Assembly: GCF_029784135.1 (NCBI RefSeq)
Contig: NC_073745.1
Coordinates: 85,202,666-85,266,665 of the forward strand
Reading direction: 5' to 3'
DNA from: Toxorhynchites rutilus septentrionalis
Taxonomy: Eukaryota > Arthropoda > Insecta > Diptera > Culicidae
DNA length: 64,000 nt
The position numbers were made by a program, and so were the translations under genes. The notes under the pieces were generated by a model that had not been told where the DNA came from, ran no database searches, and saw nothing but the letters and a program-made list of their open reading frames with translations. Below are positions 46,906-59,145 of the stretch, piece after piece (the first letter of the stretch is position 1; each line of letters starts with the position of its first letter).

Positions 46906-47902
46906 GAGATCCTGAAGAACAATTCGGCATCTTTTAAATAGCAGAAAAGCGCTGCTACCCTCGCTGAATCGTCGCTTAATATGTCCCGTACACTCCCGCT
47001 GATTCCATAGCGATTCCGCAGATCATCAAATTTGGGGCAGCCACACAGGAAATGTTCGACGGAGTTGTGGATTTGGCAGTGGTCGCAGAGTAGACGGAAA
47101 GGTCCTCCGCTGAATCCGTGCGAGACCGAGCAGTGGCAGGTTCGCAATCTAGATAGGATTCGTTGTTCTCGCATCATTTTTACGTCCTCGAAACCCGCAA
47201 TCGAGCCCTTAACCTTTCTGAGGAACTGCCCTCTCTCTGCGAACCACTGTTCGGACCAGAAGGTGCGGAAAGAGTTGGAGATCCACAACTTCATGTCATC
47301 AAGCGGCACCTCCCGAGTGAAAAATGGTCCGATGTGACCGATTCCGGCAAATCGGTCGGCCGCTTCGTTCCCTGCAATGCCACTATGTCCTGGAACCCAC
47401 ATGAGCACAGTGTCGGGTAATAGGTTCTTCCTGACGGCCTGTACCCATGGGTGTCTGGACCTAGTCGCACCGATGGCATCAATAGCACTTGCAGAATCGG
47501 AGACGACCAGCAGCGGCTTAAGAGATGGGATGGTGGTTGCCTCGAAAATGCCGGCCACCTCTGCCGAGAAGACCTGGCAGATGTCTGCGACTTTTTTGCT
47601 GGAAATTAATCTGTTACAGCAATCGTTTACCCCAAATCCTACTCCTGATGGTCCTTTTGAGCCGTCCGTATACCTGATTTCGTGGAGACGGTATTTTTCA
47701 GCAATGATGGCCTTGAAGTACTCTGGCAGACCGGCAGAGCTCACCCCGGCTCGGAAGTTGTTCCTGATGCCGTTCTCCACGAGAACAGTTGGGAACTTCC
47801 AGTCATTCGCCCCAAACCAGGATTGTTTTGCCATCGGGGGAAGGTTGGAATGCGCCACCCGCTGCCGAAGAATAGGCAATATTCTGAAGAAACCTAAATT
47901 AT
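46906..47902 (-). pseudogene. I-group LINE RNase H and C-terminal domain fragment
   Basis: An open minus-strand frame of about 325 codons has RYTDGSKG, VFSAEVAGIFEA, VSDSASAIDAIG and MWVPGHSGIAGNEAADRFAG. These supply the four RNase H acidic residues. A Cys/His-rich C-terminal motif follows (CDHCQIHNSVEHFLCGC). It is a different family from the LINE at 9.7-15.6 kb. The RT and endonuclease are absent: the copy is 5'-truncated at about 47902. The natural stop has been displaced by MITE 2, so the frame ends inside the MITE. Confidence 0.82.
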
Positions 47903-48251
47903 GAATGGATCAATATGATGACAGTAAACTCAAGCAATGATAAATGCAACATCTACTTTAGAATTCGATTTTTTTCATTCAAAAATGGTGATTTTTAAAG
48001 CCGGACAAACCATGATTAGAGGTGGTCCAACCATGTTCATAATTCCTCTTTGAGGAAAACCGTTAAAAAACATAAAAATTTAAATAATTTCAACGCCTCA
48101 TGGTATTAGGAATAAGAGACTTGGGGCTTTTCAACAAACCCAAACTCGTTTCGATTATATGTGTTTTTCAAGAAGAAAAATCGATTTGCATTTACTAGTT
48201 GCGTAAAAACACCCAAATCGGACAAACCGAGATCATTTACCCTACATACCT

Positions 48252-48395
48252 CTATTCAGCCATTCCGTGGTTCTCAGATTTCCGAGACAATTGGCAATTT
48301 TGTTCCATATTTGTTTCCATAACATTACAATCGTATGTTTTATTTTTGTTTTCTTTAGGGTGGCCATTTATATTTTAGGGTGGTCCGGAAAGTGA
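48252..48395 (+). mobile_element. Fragment of the CAGCCATTCC palindromic family
   Basis: TTCAGCCATTCCGTGGTTCTCAG and GGGTGGCCATTTATATTTTAG match 18630-18760 with a small deletion (the ATGCCAAACCGATATA segment). Confidence 0.6.
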
Positions 48396-48735
48396 TTATT
48401 ATGATAATGCATACTTTAACAGATTCACTGAGGGAAAACTAGTGGATTTTTTCGAAATTTATTTATCAAAAATGATATTTCAGAACGATATTTCGGTGAA
48501 GAATGAAATAGAATTAACTTTCGAAATAAGTTGTTGTTGGAGAATGTTTGTGCTTTTTTTCTTATTTTTGAATTGATTAAGAGATGAATACAATAAAATA
48601 AAGATGGCTCAAATTGGACGATTGTTACCACGGTTTCCGCGCTTAACAACACATTTGGCGATCCATTTTTTTAAATAGATATTTGAATAGTATTATTTTC
48701 GGAGATTTTAATAGGATCAATTCCCGTATTTGTAC
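48396..48735. other. Unassigned sequence
   Basis: No gene or bounded repeat recognised. Confidence 0.3.
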
Positions 48736-48758
48736 AGAATATATGTATGTGAATAATT

Positions 48759-49466
48759 CTCATGAATCTTCCGTCGTTGGGTATAAAAATATTTCATAAT
48801 TAAAAACTATAGGTGTATTGTAAATTTGTTTTTATTATAAAGAAGTTTCCCGGTGACATTCTCAGGTTTCTCATGGATTTTTCGTCGTCGAGTATGAAAA
48901 ATTCGAGGAATCAGAAAGTATGCGATGTTTGCTTCAGTACATAGGTTTTTCCGGTGACCTTCTTAGGTTTCTTATGGATAACCTCCGTCGTCGGGTGTCA
49001 AAATATATGAAGAATTGAAAAGTTAGACACACAATGAATCCAAAATATATCGTCCGGCCTTCGGGTAATCGAAACAAAATCGATTTTCAGGATATCTTTT
49101 CGTCAAGTGGTTGAAAGTCCGCATATATAGAATCTCATCACTTACCACAGTGAATCCTGATTTTTTACCCTACCCACTAACACACATCCTTCCCATGATA
49201 AACGCTAGGGAACCACGCTATGGAGGCGACCCTTCGAGCGGCGAATATCATACTAACATTCCTTCCCTTCCCCTGGTGACTGTAAGGACTTGGCCGGTGT
49301 CGTTAGTGACCATTTAAAGCTCGAATCACCGAAAATTGTACAACGAGAATGATTTGCTAGTCCCAAGCGTCATTCTGTGTGTTCTTTGTGCAATTTGGTT
49401 GGTTCAGGTCGATCACGGAGATCAACTACGAATTGTACAGTCTACCCAAGCTCAAGTTCAAGCTCA
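48759..49466 (+). mobile_element. Third copy of the CAAGCT-tailed element, bounded by a 23-bp TSD
   Basis: AGAATATATGTATGTGAATA... at 48736-48758 is repeated at 49467-49489 with one mismatch. The insert ends with CAAGCTCAAGTTCAAGCTCAAG. Its last ~350 bp match 5895-6245 and the complement of 21513-21872, including CCACAGTGAATCCTGATTTT, GGCGACCC, AACATTCCTTCC and GGTTGGTTCAGGTC. The first ~330 bp contain three diverged repeats of a GGTTTCTNATGGAT...TCGTCG unit (48760-49010). No coding region. Confidence 0.82.
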
Positions 49467-49489
49467 AGAATATATGTATGTGAATTATT

Positions 49490-52360
49490 GTGAAACTGTA
49501 GATGATCGAGTATAAAACCGAATCGAAATCTTCAAGACCAGCACGAGTGTTTGTACATGCTTCCAGAATATTGAGTACAATATGAGTTCTCATGTACAAT
49601 ATAAGAAAGCTAACGTTAAATTTTAGAAAGAACAAGCATCCTCCTACCCACGATGCGGTACGGTGCAGCATTCTGATGCCATCATCTACGTTATCCTGTT
49701 ATGTGAACACGATTCCGCAATTAATATACTTCACCCACACGGGCAGAATTTCTTCCATGTCCCAGCCGAACTGTTGTCATAATCTCCCGAAGCAGAGTTC
49801 TTTTTTACGGACGTTATCGAATCAACGAATTTCACTTTTTTTTTCTTCAGCTTCCCCCATCAGTCAACGATCAATCCGTCGCCTAGTCATTTTTTGTGAA
49901 GACTTTTTTCACTGTCAGCCTCTTCTCCTGACAGGAAGACGAAGCTGCAAAACATGCACTTTGATTTGATTTTGATTTATTTTAAGTCATTTGTTAGTTA
50001 TGGATAAGTCTCTTTTTTTTGCTCTCACCTTCACTCTTCCATAGTTTGTTGTGGGTTTTATTTGGGATCCTGTTCGAAGCGTTAGTCCGGATTTTTTTTT
50101 TGCTTGTGCGTTCTTTCGCACTAGTAACAGCTTTTCTCCTCCGCTCGCTTTTGGGCGAGAGAGAGACCTCGAGCGGGCATTAAGTTGGATTTTTTTTCCT
50201 GTTGTTATTTCGTTCCTCACGTTTATTACGCCGTTTTTTTTTCTTTGTTCGTCTCGTCTTGTTTTGCGCTTCTATAAATTGTTGATGAATTGAGTTTCGA
50301 TCCGGTACCGAGCGGGGCCAAGCGGAAGAAAATCAAGTGCTGCTTGGCCTTGAAAAATTTGAGGTGCATTTTCAAACGTTTGAGCAGTGGATATTTACAT
50401 TCGGGTACTGTCTGGGTGGTTGTTTTTTCCTTTGTGAGCCTTTTGCGGATAATGATGCTTCACTATCGGACTGAGAGAGAGAGAGAGAGCGGGGCACGGG
50501 GTGCAACAGCATTGGAGCAATTTTATGGCATCTAATGCTAATGGATGCGTCCCATAAAGTCATAAAAGTGGTTTTTGATAGACTGCGTCGGGCGGATGGT
50601 TCTCGCGGATTATGATGTCAATAACATTGTAATTTCCTCTGAATCAAATTCGCGACGATCAGTGAATTTTGAGGTGCCAAATTCGAAACATCTTTTCTGA
50701 CAAATAAATCAATTCATTTTGATACTTTTCAGAAACAATTCTTAGACACGACCGATGAAAACTGAGGAAAAATTGATCGAGTTACAGTCAAAAAAGAATT
50801 TCACCGAATCAAGCTTATTATGTCAAATCATTACACCAATTATACACTCAGTCTACGAGAAAAAAAAGACGAGAGTCAAATGCGAGAAATTAGGAAGGCT
50901 AAATTTTCAATGCTACGAGGCTTACTCCGAGCCATTTACTACCACCTGCTTTTGCAACCCTTCGCAACCCCCAACTTACCAAATTACTACCCAACACAGC
51001 ACACACAATGTACACAGCGAACGCAAGAAAAAAAGACATTTCGCTTCGCTCATTTTACCCACACCAACGATGATATTCGGGGGCCCAAAGCTATGCGCGA
51101 TTTTTTGCCGATTTGACATTGAAATGATTTTCGGCGGTGGGTTATTTAGCTATTGTTATTGCTGTTCGCTGCGGGTCGACCGAGACTTGTTGCTGCCTGG
51201 GACCGAACGAACGAAGCCCGGCGCAGGTACTTGCTTGGGGTACCCACCCTTACCCATAACTCCCTTACCTGTAACTTTCGTCCAACAAACTGGTCGTCGG
51301 GCAGATCGGCGGTCAGCCAGAACGGCTTAAGCCACACGACTGAGCGCCATTTTTCGTTGATGATTTTTTTTTATCCGTTTGCATTATTGGGACTCTGGGG
51401 CTCTCTTAGTCGTTCCGATTCGATGATGAAGTAGTGGGTAAACAAATAACCTTTCCTTGATGAGAGTGATCCGGAGTTGATGGTTTTTTTTGGTTGACGC
51501 CGAAGAAACTCTCGTCACGTTCCGTGCAAAATTACGACGACTTAAGTTCTTCTGAGAAAATTAAGGGGTTGATGCGTGAAATGAATCATGACTGTGGTAT
51601 TCGTTCTTAATGCATATATTTAACGTGCGTTTGCGGGAGTTACATTCGACGTGTAGTTATGCATTCATACGAAATTAAATTGCCGTTCTGGGCAGTTAAC
51701 TTGGGGGGCTATGACTAATATACGTCGGTTAATGGCAACCAACCCTTGGTGGAATCTTGCCTAGTCAATGTATGTTATTTTCGATAGTAATTAATTGCGA
51801 TTACGGCGGCAAATTATACGCCTTGTTTATATATTTTCGGTGGCTCGCCGGAAACCCCTTCATTCGATCTCGAAAAGCGAACATTATGTCGTATCCATAT
51901 TGTAAGATCAGTAAACACAAACTATAGAGGATAATTGTGATGACAATATTCAGAATGTGTATTTTGTGAACAAAACAGTTCTCTTTGTTCTCTTTGATCT
52001 CTTACGATACGGTTAATTTGTACGTGATTACAGTGACCGATATAAAAATGATCTAAGCCTTCAAATACAATGTGTAACGATATAAATTGATATAATTAGC
52101 TTGTTCTTTACAATTTCTTCAATTATTTTCCTGAAAGTACCCTTGTACATGTTCTGTTTTCGTTTGTACATGTTCTGTTTTTCGTTTGATTTTTCGTGCT
52201 TTAAATTATCCTTACCTTAAGGAATTATGTAGTGAGAATTTAAAAGTTAATGCAAAAAAATTCTATCTACCCGAATATGCTTGGCACCATTTTGTTGTGT
52301 ACTACTTACATACACTTCATTTTTTCTTGTTTCGTAATCAATGTTGGTACTGAAACATAA
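49490..52360. other. Unassigned, mainly single-copy-looking sequence
   Basis: No mobile element or supported gene. 50080-50540 and 51050-51440 are relatively GC-rich, with a GA tract at 50472-50489. Open frames at 50755-51330 and 49592-49969 have no recognisable domain. Confidence 0.35.
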
Positions 52361-53137
52361 TACAGTCATACCTCGATATAAGGCAACCTCGATATAACGT
52401 AACTTTTTCAGATGTCTTAGAATTCAAAATAAACAATGCAGAAATAGTTTTTGAAGTATGAATTATGTTTCCAGTAAGTTTCCAAACAAATAAGTACCGT
52501 AAAATGGGGTAGCATTGGTCTTTTTCTCAATGCTTTGTGAATATGTCCTATATAGACTCAATAATATTACTTTTCATATTTTCAAAACAAGTACTGTCCT
52601 AGTTGAAACGGAAAGAAATAAAGCTCACATTTTTCTAAACATTCAAACTTATTAAAATAAATGTTTCATGTGCAGTTTTCATTTTGGATCTCGATCTGAA
52701 TGACGAAATTATTCAATAAAGTTGAATTAATTTAGTTCTGGAAACTTCCGAGGTATATCGATACATGGTTGAATTTGTACTTAATGAACATTTCACAAAC
52801 GTAAACAATGACACCGATCGGTACATTTAGCTGATTGAAACATTCCAGGAAATAGGTTTATCGATTCGTGTTATTTTTACCTGAATTTATTTCATTATTT
52901 TTTTAATATAAAAGAGCTTGTGGAAAAGCAATGCACGAATTGTTTTGTATTACAGTTCACGACAATTTCCCGTATGAAATACGCATGCCTTCAACGTTAT
53001 ATTCTTGGGCGGTTTTTCCACTTGGTATTATTAAGGCATTTCTGAACTTTTAGCATAACATTGAACATGTTTCAAGAACAAAATTCAGGGGTCAGTAAGT
53101 AAATCAAACATAGAAACTACTAAATAAACATTGATAC

Positions 53138-55294
53138 TAGAGATGAAACGGATATCTGGTCTATCCGTCCTATATTTGCTATCCGGACGGATACCATATA
53201 TTGGAAAAAAATCAATAATTTGTCATTAACACATCATAAATCATAACAAAATAGCTCATTAGCTAGCTAGTATGGCATCAGTGCTGAAAATATTCACGTT
53301 CACGACATTCAAATTCAGCGAATTGCTCCCTTCCTTGTATTGATAACCTACTGCTCAAGCGAGAGTCGATAAATATGGAACAACACTGTCAATGAACCCC
53401 AGTGGAATGAACATCAACATCAGCTTGCCATGAAGTTCATTTTTCATTTGCACCTTCCTTTGCGTCATGGTATTCGTAAGGTCGAAAAAGAAGATCATTG
53501 CGTGTTAGTGAAAATCAAAGCATAAAATTCAACGTCACCAATTGAAAGTAAAATCGATTAATGGTAAAGGATGGCAATCCATCACACAAAATTCTTGTTT
53601 TTGGCGAGTTCGGCAATAGAATGTATAGAATAACTCTTGCTACGTTTTATGAATCTACTCACGATTGCCCGGAAATGACATACACCACCATTTATATGTG
53701 CAGTGGGTGACACGTTTTCAATAAAAATTCACTGCAAGCGATGAAGATCAACTTAACGTTCGTGATAATCACCTGAAATTATTGACAGTAATGGAAGTGC
53801 CTGAATGCAGGCTTTTCGAAATTCGTTCATGCTGTTTTCGATCAATATACCAGACAAAGCTCATGCGTCTCGACTCTTGTGTTATACTCATTATGACAGA
53901 TATGGTGTTGAGAAGAGAAGAGAATTCATCCGATACTCGGAAAAATCTAATTCCTTCATTCGTGAATAAATTTTGATAATTTGTGGCACTGTATGGCATA
54001 GCAAAACCATTCATTCACATTTAAAAATAAAGTTTTAGTACTGAAATGCCAAATTAATATTTTCAAATTAATATTTACTCATAACATTAATTTATGAACA
54101 GTACTAAAAATTACCCAGTTATGATGAATAAAAAATAAATTTTCGGAAGTTGATGATGGCAACCGATTACGTTTTGTTTCGTACATCAGACCAACTTTAG
54201 AGACCACCAAATTTTCAACCAATCGCAATCGTCATTCACATTTCGTCGGTTTTGTCAGCAACGGGTTTTTTTCCTAAACGCGACGCTAACTATTATTTTC
54301 TTTTGCCACTTCGTTGAAACAGTCCCAAAAGGTGCACCGTGAGTTTTGTGTACCGTTTTGTTTCAAATTCCAATTCCAACATTAATATTATAAATAATTT
54401 AATAATATAAAACCCTGACATTCTTTGTGGTATAGGTTTCTTTTTAACATCATTCACAGGTATCGACACTGCCCATAACTTATAATACTAAGCATTTGCA
54501 AAAAAGTGACTGTCAAAACCAGCGATAACATGTTTTCGTGAGCAAATTCGGAATTTGAATCAATTCGAAGAACAAATTCCATTTTTTGGGGTATAGTATT
54601 TTTCCAAAGATAAATATCTTATTTGGTTTAATTTGATACATTGATCATCTGAATCGGTCTAGTAGCTCGAAGGTTATAATTTTTAGAAGAAAATTGCATT
54701 TTTGCTGTTCGGAATTTGAGACAAATGTTTATCAAATATATTTTTAGTTTTTCACCATGAATCTGTATTTGTAAATCAATTTTATGGTGGACAAATGAAA
54801 GAAAAGGCTCTATTGTATCCAAAAAAACACAATAATTCCGCGAAATTCGTCTCTTTTGTTTCATTTACAGATCTTGAAGACGACAATGAGCTGTTACTCT
54901 CATAAGATTCGTCGCAAGATATTTCATGTACTTCAATAACATCGCCAGCAAGACTGTTCCTCTTGACTTGAACCTCGGTTCTAAAAAGGTTGTAATTAAG
55001 TAATTCTGACCTTCTTCTAAATAGTTGATTCGTTATCAGAAAAAAACCCTGTTGAAGATTATTTGCAGAAAACTTGAATCTCTATTAAAAGATTGACGGA
55101 AACACACAATTTATTCATAGTTCATTATTTTTATGTAAAAATGTGTTTATTTCTTCTAAAATGTTATCCTATATTCGCTTCATGCACACATGCAGTGTCT
55201 TCTAGTTTCGTATTCGCAAATAAAAACCGAATACCCGACTGCCTGATATCCGGCAATCCGGCCTTGAAGCTATCCGGTATCAGTTTCATCACTA
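53138..55294. mobile_element. hAT-like non-autonomous element with 8-bp TSD
   Basis: TAGAGATGAAACGGATA at 53138 pairs with the complement of TATCAGTTTCATCACTA at 55294 (two mismatches). The 8-bp duplication ATTGATAC lies exactly outside both ends (53130-53137 and 55295-55302), diagnostic of hAT insertion. Subterminal sequences repeat a TATCCG/GGATA motif (53161-53200 and 55225-55280), a typical hAT transposase-binding arrangement. No transposase coding is seen. Confidence 0.85.
54353..54845 (-). mobile_element. Copy B of the TACCGTTTT element, inside the hAT element
   Basis: Starts CCGTTTTGTTTCAAATTCC after a TA (54351-54352). On the complement it matches the two halves of 34616-34825 and 36090-36472 continuously, including CCTATACCACAAAGAATGTC, TTATAAGTTATGGGCAGTGT and the block with CACCATAAAATTGATTTAC. 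The end near 54845 is truncated relative to the other copy. Confidence 0.68.
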
Positions 55295-55569
55295 ATTGAT
55301 ACCAATTCCACTTCAATTTTATTCAATCCTTTTCCTCTACTTAAAACTGATCATGTTTGTTCAGAAAAATTATCATAAATGAGGTTCATAGGAAGGTTCA
55401 TAAATACTGCTGGGTGATTCAAAATTAGTTTTTGCGTCGCATTCTTTAATAATAAAAAACAGTTTTGCGTCAATCAAAAAAGTTTTTTTTGCTTCGATAT
55501 AACGTAACTCGATATAACGTAACGAGAAAAAAAAATAAAGTTGCCTTATATCGAGGTATAACTGTAGTA

Positions 55570-55985
55570 CAAACATTGGCCGTGTAAGGGAGTAAAAAGT
55601 GCCCCCAAACCAAACCACTAGCTGTATGGCAAACATTGTATAGGATATGAAATAAGAAATTTTGACGGTTTATTTGAACCCCTATGTGGCTTAACATAGG
55701 ATCTATAGTGAAAAACGTACTTTTTCGTTTATTTCACGTCATCCCCAAAAGCTTCGATATAAAAATTTGAAAAAAGTACTGAATGTGCATTTTACTACCA
55801 AGCACCAAGAAAAAATATCAAAAATTTTAGTACTAAAAAAATATTGAAATTTTGAAAAATATTTTTTTGGGACTTAGAGACTCAGTACTACTCTAATTCG
55901 CATTTTAATGTGTTTCCACTACTTTTCTAGATATGTGTGATTTTTTTCAGATTGTTTTTTAGTGTTGCGCTACGAAAAACTATTT
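55570..55985 (+). repeat. Partial direct copy of the 56-57.4 kb palindrome arm
   Basis: GTAAGGGAGTAAAAAGTGCC, CCAAACCA and CATAGGATCTATAGT correspond to the same motifs at 56015-56150. It abuts the pogo-like element. Confidence 0.6.
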
Positions 55986-57425
55986 TTTTTTATATTTCCA
56001 AAGAATCTGGCTGGGTAAGGGAGTAAAAAGTCCCCCAAACCAAATCACCAGCTGTATGGAAAATATTGTATAGGGTACTAAATAAAACATTTTGGCAGTT
56101 GTACCATATATTTGAGTCCTTAAATGGTACACCATAGGATCTATGGTAAAAATGCACCTTTTCGTTTTTTTCACGCCATTCTCAATAGCATTGAGACAAA
56201 AATATGAAAAAAAAAATACTGAAAGTACATGTTACTTAGGTGTATCGATCAATATTTTCAAACAATTCTTTCATCAAAAAATCAAACACTAAACAAAATT
56301 TAAATTAATTTTTATTTTTATTTTAAATTAAATTTAATTTTTTTCATCTTGAGATTCAGCACTACTCTAGTTTGTATTAAAATTTCTTTCTACGTCTATT
56401 ATGTGTTTTTTTTTCAGAATTTTTCGCGTGTTTTTCGCGGTACAAAAAAAGTTATATATATTTTCAGGCATTTCGAAATTAAAAAAAAAATATTACTCCG
56501 AGACCCAATTTTACTCTAATTTTTATTTCAATGCGTTCGTATGTGTTGTTTTTTCCACGTAATTTTTTCATGAGTTTTTAAGAGGATTGCGCGAAAAAAA
56601 AAAGTTTTTTTTGGCCTTTGGCCATTTCTAATTTATTTTGAATATAGGCCCCCATTACTACTCTAATATTTTTAAAATTTTGTTTTTCATTTGTCTAAAT
56701 TTTGTCGGTATATTTAGAGCATTGCGCTGTACAATTTTTTTTCTCGTATCTTAAAATATATGAGATTATCTTTACATTGGATTTAGATGGTTTACCAAAT
56801 TCATGGGAGTCAGCAGTACGATAGAGCTCTGTGAGAAAAAAATATAGTCCTTGTGGAAAGATCATTCGGATTAATGAGAAGAACACTGAAAAAAACCGGA
56901 TTGTTTTTTTTTTATTTTAATCCTACAATTGAAAACCACGAATACAATAAAATAATTGATATCAAGAAAATAAAAATAATAACGATGAAGACGATGAAGA
57001 AAATTATTTTTGTGTCTCCCAATGCTCTTAAAAACCAGGAAAAATTACGTCACACGTAGAAAAAAAAAGACACATACGAACGCATTTAAATAAAAATTGG
57101 AGCAGAAGTGGGTTTCACAGTTATATTTTTTTCAAAGTTTCGAAATGCCAGAAAATATATAAAAATTTTTTGTTTTGCGTATTTAATTTTTTTATTATTA
57201 GATTTTTTGATGAAAAAATAGTTTGAAGATATTTATCGATACCTCTTAGTAAGATGTACTTTCAGTATTTTTTCATATTTTTGTCTCAAAGCTATTGAGA
57301 ATGGCGTGGAAAAAACGAAAAGGTATATTTTTCACCATATATCCTATGTTGTACCATATAAGAACTCAAATGTATGGAACAACTGCCATAATTTTTCTTG
57401 ATATACCATAGTAAGATGTACATTA
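55986..57425. mobile_element. 1.4-kb palindromic (fold-back) element
   Basis: The left arm has AACATTTTGGCAGTTGTACCAT, GAGTCCTTAAATGGTACACCAT, CTCAATAGCATTGAGACAAA and AATGCGTTCGTATGTG. The right arm has the complements in reverse order (ACACATACGAACGCATT at 57071, TTTGTCTCAAAGCTATTGAG at 57280, ATGGTACAACATAGG-type at 57340, ATGGAACAACTGCCA at 57375). The centre is about 56750-56850. No coding sequence was recognised and no TSD found. Confidence 0.75.
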
Positions 57426-57472
57426 AATATTTTTTTCAATTTCCTTTGAAAAAGCACGTTTATTTTCAAATT

Positions 57473-57660
57473 TCTATTAATGTGGGTCAGCGCTACAGAC
57501 AAACATGTTACAAACATATAAACATACAAACATACAAACATACAAACATACAAACATATAAACATACAAACATACAAACATACAAACATACAAACATACA
57601 AACATACAAACATACAAACATACAAACATACAAACATACAAACATACAAACATACATATT
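57473..57660 (+). repeat. (ACATACAA)n octamer array with leader
   Basis: The leader CAAATTTCTATTAATGTGGG then TCAGCGCTACAGACAAAC matches 1562-1605. It runs into about 17 ACATACAA units (57510-57656) with two ACATATAA variants. The same leader at three sites suggests the array is the tail of a dispersed element. Confidence 0.9.
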
Positions 57661-58049
57661 GTGCAAACATTCTTGATGCGGGATGAATGGAAAGCGTAGC
57701 AAGAACTATTCGGGGCTCAACGTGTTACGGATAGAAAGATTTTTCTCCGGTGAACAGTGTTTGGATTTCGATCAAAATCGAATGATACACAATGTGTCAT
57801 GCAAGTAACTCACGAACATATAACCAAATATGAGAGGATCTTTCAGATACTTGTATGAACGACAGTAATCACTTGTGTAACATTACATGATTAAACCAAG
57901 AGAGGAGCGAGGGCTGTTGTTTGCATATTCGAGCTGTATCATACATCGCAAACCATTTTCGAAGCCTGCATACAAGTTTGAACCGCATATATCGTCCCGC
58001 TCTACTATAGCGAAACCCACTGCACAGACAAGTGCAAAGCAATAAATGA
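57661..58049. other. Unassigned sequence
   Basis: No gene or bounded repeat recognised. Confidence 0.3.
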
Positions 58050-58051
58050 TA

Positions 58052-59145
58052 ACGGGTGTTAAATAAAAAATGAGATTTTTTTCAGTCACATATAAAAAAA
58101 ATATTTTTTTTTTCATCGATTTCAGTATTTTTTATTAAAAACGTAATGTATTTTCTTCAAAAAAATGTCAGTGAATGTTTGAGTTAGGGCCGTGGTCTGC
58201 TGTTCGACGCAACTTTGTCGCGATGCTCTCACAAGAACGTTGTACGGCACTTACGTCCATTTTCCGGATACAATTCCGGATGGCGTAATGGGAAGACGTC
58301 TTGTCCGGCCAGAAGACGTACTTCCCATCCGCGTGATGCTCGTTCAGGAACGGCAGCAGGATTTTATCGAGGCACTCTTCTCGATAGATTTGTTGGTTGA
58401 TTGCCAGACCGCTTGGCTTAAACCAAGGCTTTGAAATGCCCCGGTCGGAAATGGCGATGTACAACATGACCTTTTTTTCAAACTTGTGCTTGAACTTGTA
58501 TTTCACTTCAGGCGGTGTGGATGACTTTTCGCTGGAGTAGTAATTATCATTTCCTGGAATATGCGTTTTGGACAGCGGAAAATAGCTTTCGTCGTCCAGA
58601 ACGAAAGACGTCCCGCGGTATTTTTTGGTCATTCACCGACACTGTGATTTAACCGTCTCAATCTGCTCCTCCGTGTACTCCGGCGACCTCGTCTTCTTCC
58701 TGCAGACGTGGGAGCAGCCATATTTCCGACCGGTGTCACGCAGGCTGGTTGCGTCCTTGTTGTCAAACAGCTTCTTTAACGATGTCTTCCTCTGCTTCGT
58801 CATTATCGTCACCGGACGACCACTTCCGACCTTCCGCTCTACGTTCAGGGAACCCAGGATACGATATACCGTGCTGGCAGATACATTTTCTTCCTTAAAA
58901 TGTGCCACCGTGAACTTTTTTCCTTGCTGGAAATGCGTTTCGTAGAACCGTACAATGCGTTCGCGGAGCACGTGCTGTTTCGACGCCATCTTTCCATTGT
59001 CTAAATTCAAACTAGCAAAACCAAACACGCCCACTGTTTCTAGGGAGCCCAAAGAGCAATTTTCTTGGAGAATGAAAATTTAACGCTCTTTATTTGAGTA
59101 ACTGAAAGGTATTGAAAAAAATCTCATTTTTTATTTAACACCCGT
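58052..59145 (-). mobile_element. Mariner-like transposon with perfect 33-bp TIRs
   Basis: ACGGGTGTTAAATAAAAAAT at 58052 continues to a 33-bp repeat perfectly inverted at 59113-59145. TA flanks both ends (58050-58051, 59146-59147). The identical ends suggest relatively recent activity of the family, but the encoded transposase is defective, so this copy would move only with help in trans (inference). Confidence 0.9.
58168..58989 (-). pseudogene. Mariner-like transposase with nonsense codon and internal deletion
   Basis: It starts at ATG 58987-58989 (MASKQHVLRERIVRFYETHF). An HTH-type N-terminus (FTVAHFKEENVSASTVYRIL) leads to GSGRPVTIM and a second segment TSLRDTGRKYGCSHV. A TGA at 58633-58635 interrupts the frame before MTKKYRG. 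The catalytic domain shows VLDDESYFPL (first Asp) and YVFWPDKTSSHYA (second Asp). Normally a segment containing VPK..NP.....RPIE/D follows; here HYAIR is joined directly to a C-terminal tail, so the third acidic residue is deleted. The DD-spacing class therefore cannot be read. Confidence 0.85.

Larger units (their letters stand above)
45313..48242 (+). mobile_element. TA-flanked DNA element containing a MITE and a LINE
   Basis: The terminal repeats AGGTAAATGATTTTGGTTTG (45313) and the complement of AAACCGAGATCATTTACCC (48242) are inverted, with TA on both sides (45311-45312, 48243-48244). The left part matches the uninterrupted relative at 30752-31095. Nested inside are MITE 1 (45604-45941) and a minus-strand LINE fragment (about 46186-47902), which itself holds MITE 2 (46583-46905). 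Without these the element is about 900 bp, with no recognised coding region. Confidence 0.75.
52363..55564. mobile_element. Pogo/Tigger-like terminal-repeat element, TA-flanked, with nested elements
   Basis: CAGTCATACCTCGATATAAG at 52363 and its complement at 55564 (CAGTTATACCTCGATATAAG) differ by one base; TA flanks both (52361-52362, 55565-55566). The subterminal motif TCGATATAACGTAAC occurs once at the left and twice at the right. These ends resemble pogo/Tigger-type elements by general knowledge. No transposase remains. A hAT-like element occupies 53138-55294, leaving only about 1 kb of original element. Confidence 0.78.

Noticed and set aside
57344..57702. Cys-Leu-Tyr-Val repeat proteins
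   Set aside because: Translation of the ACATACAA octamer array.
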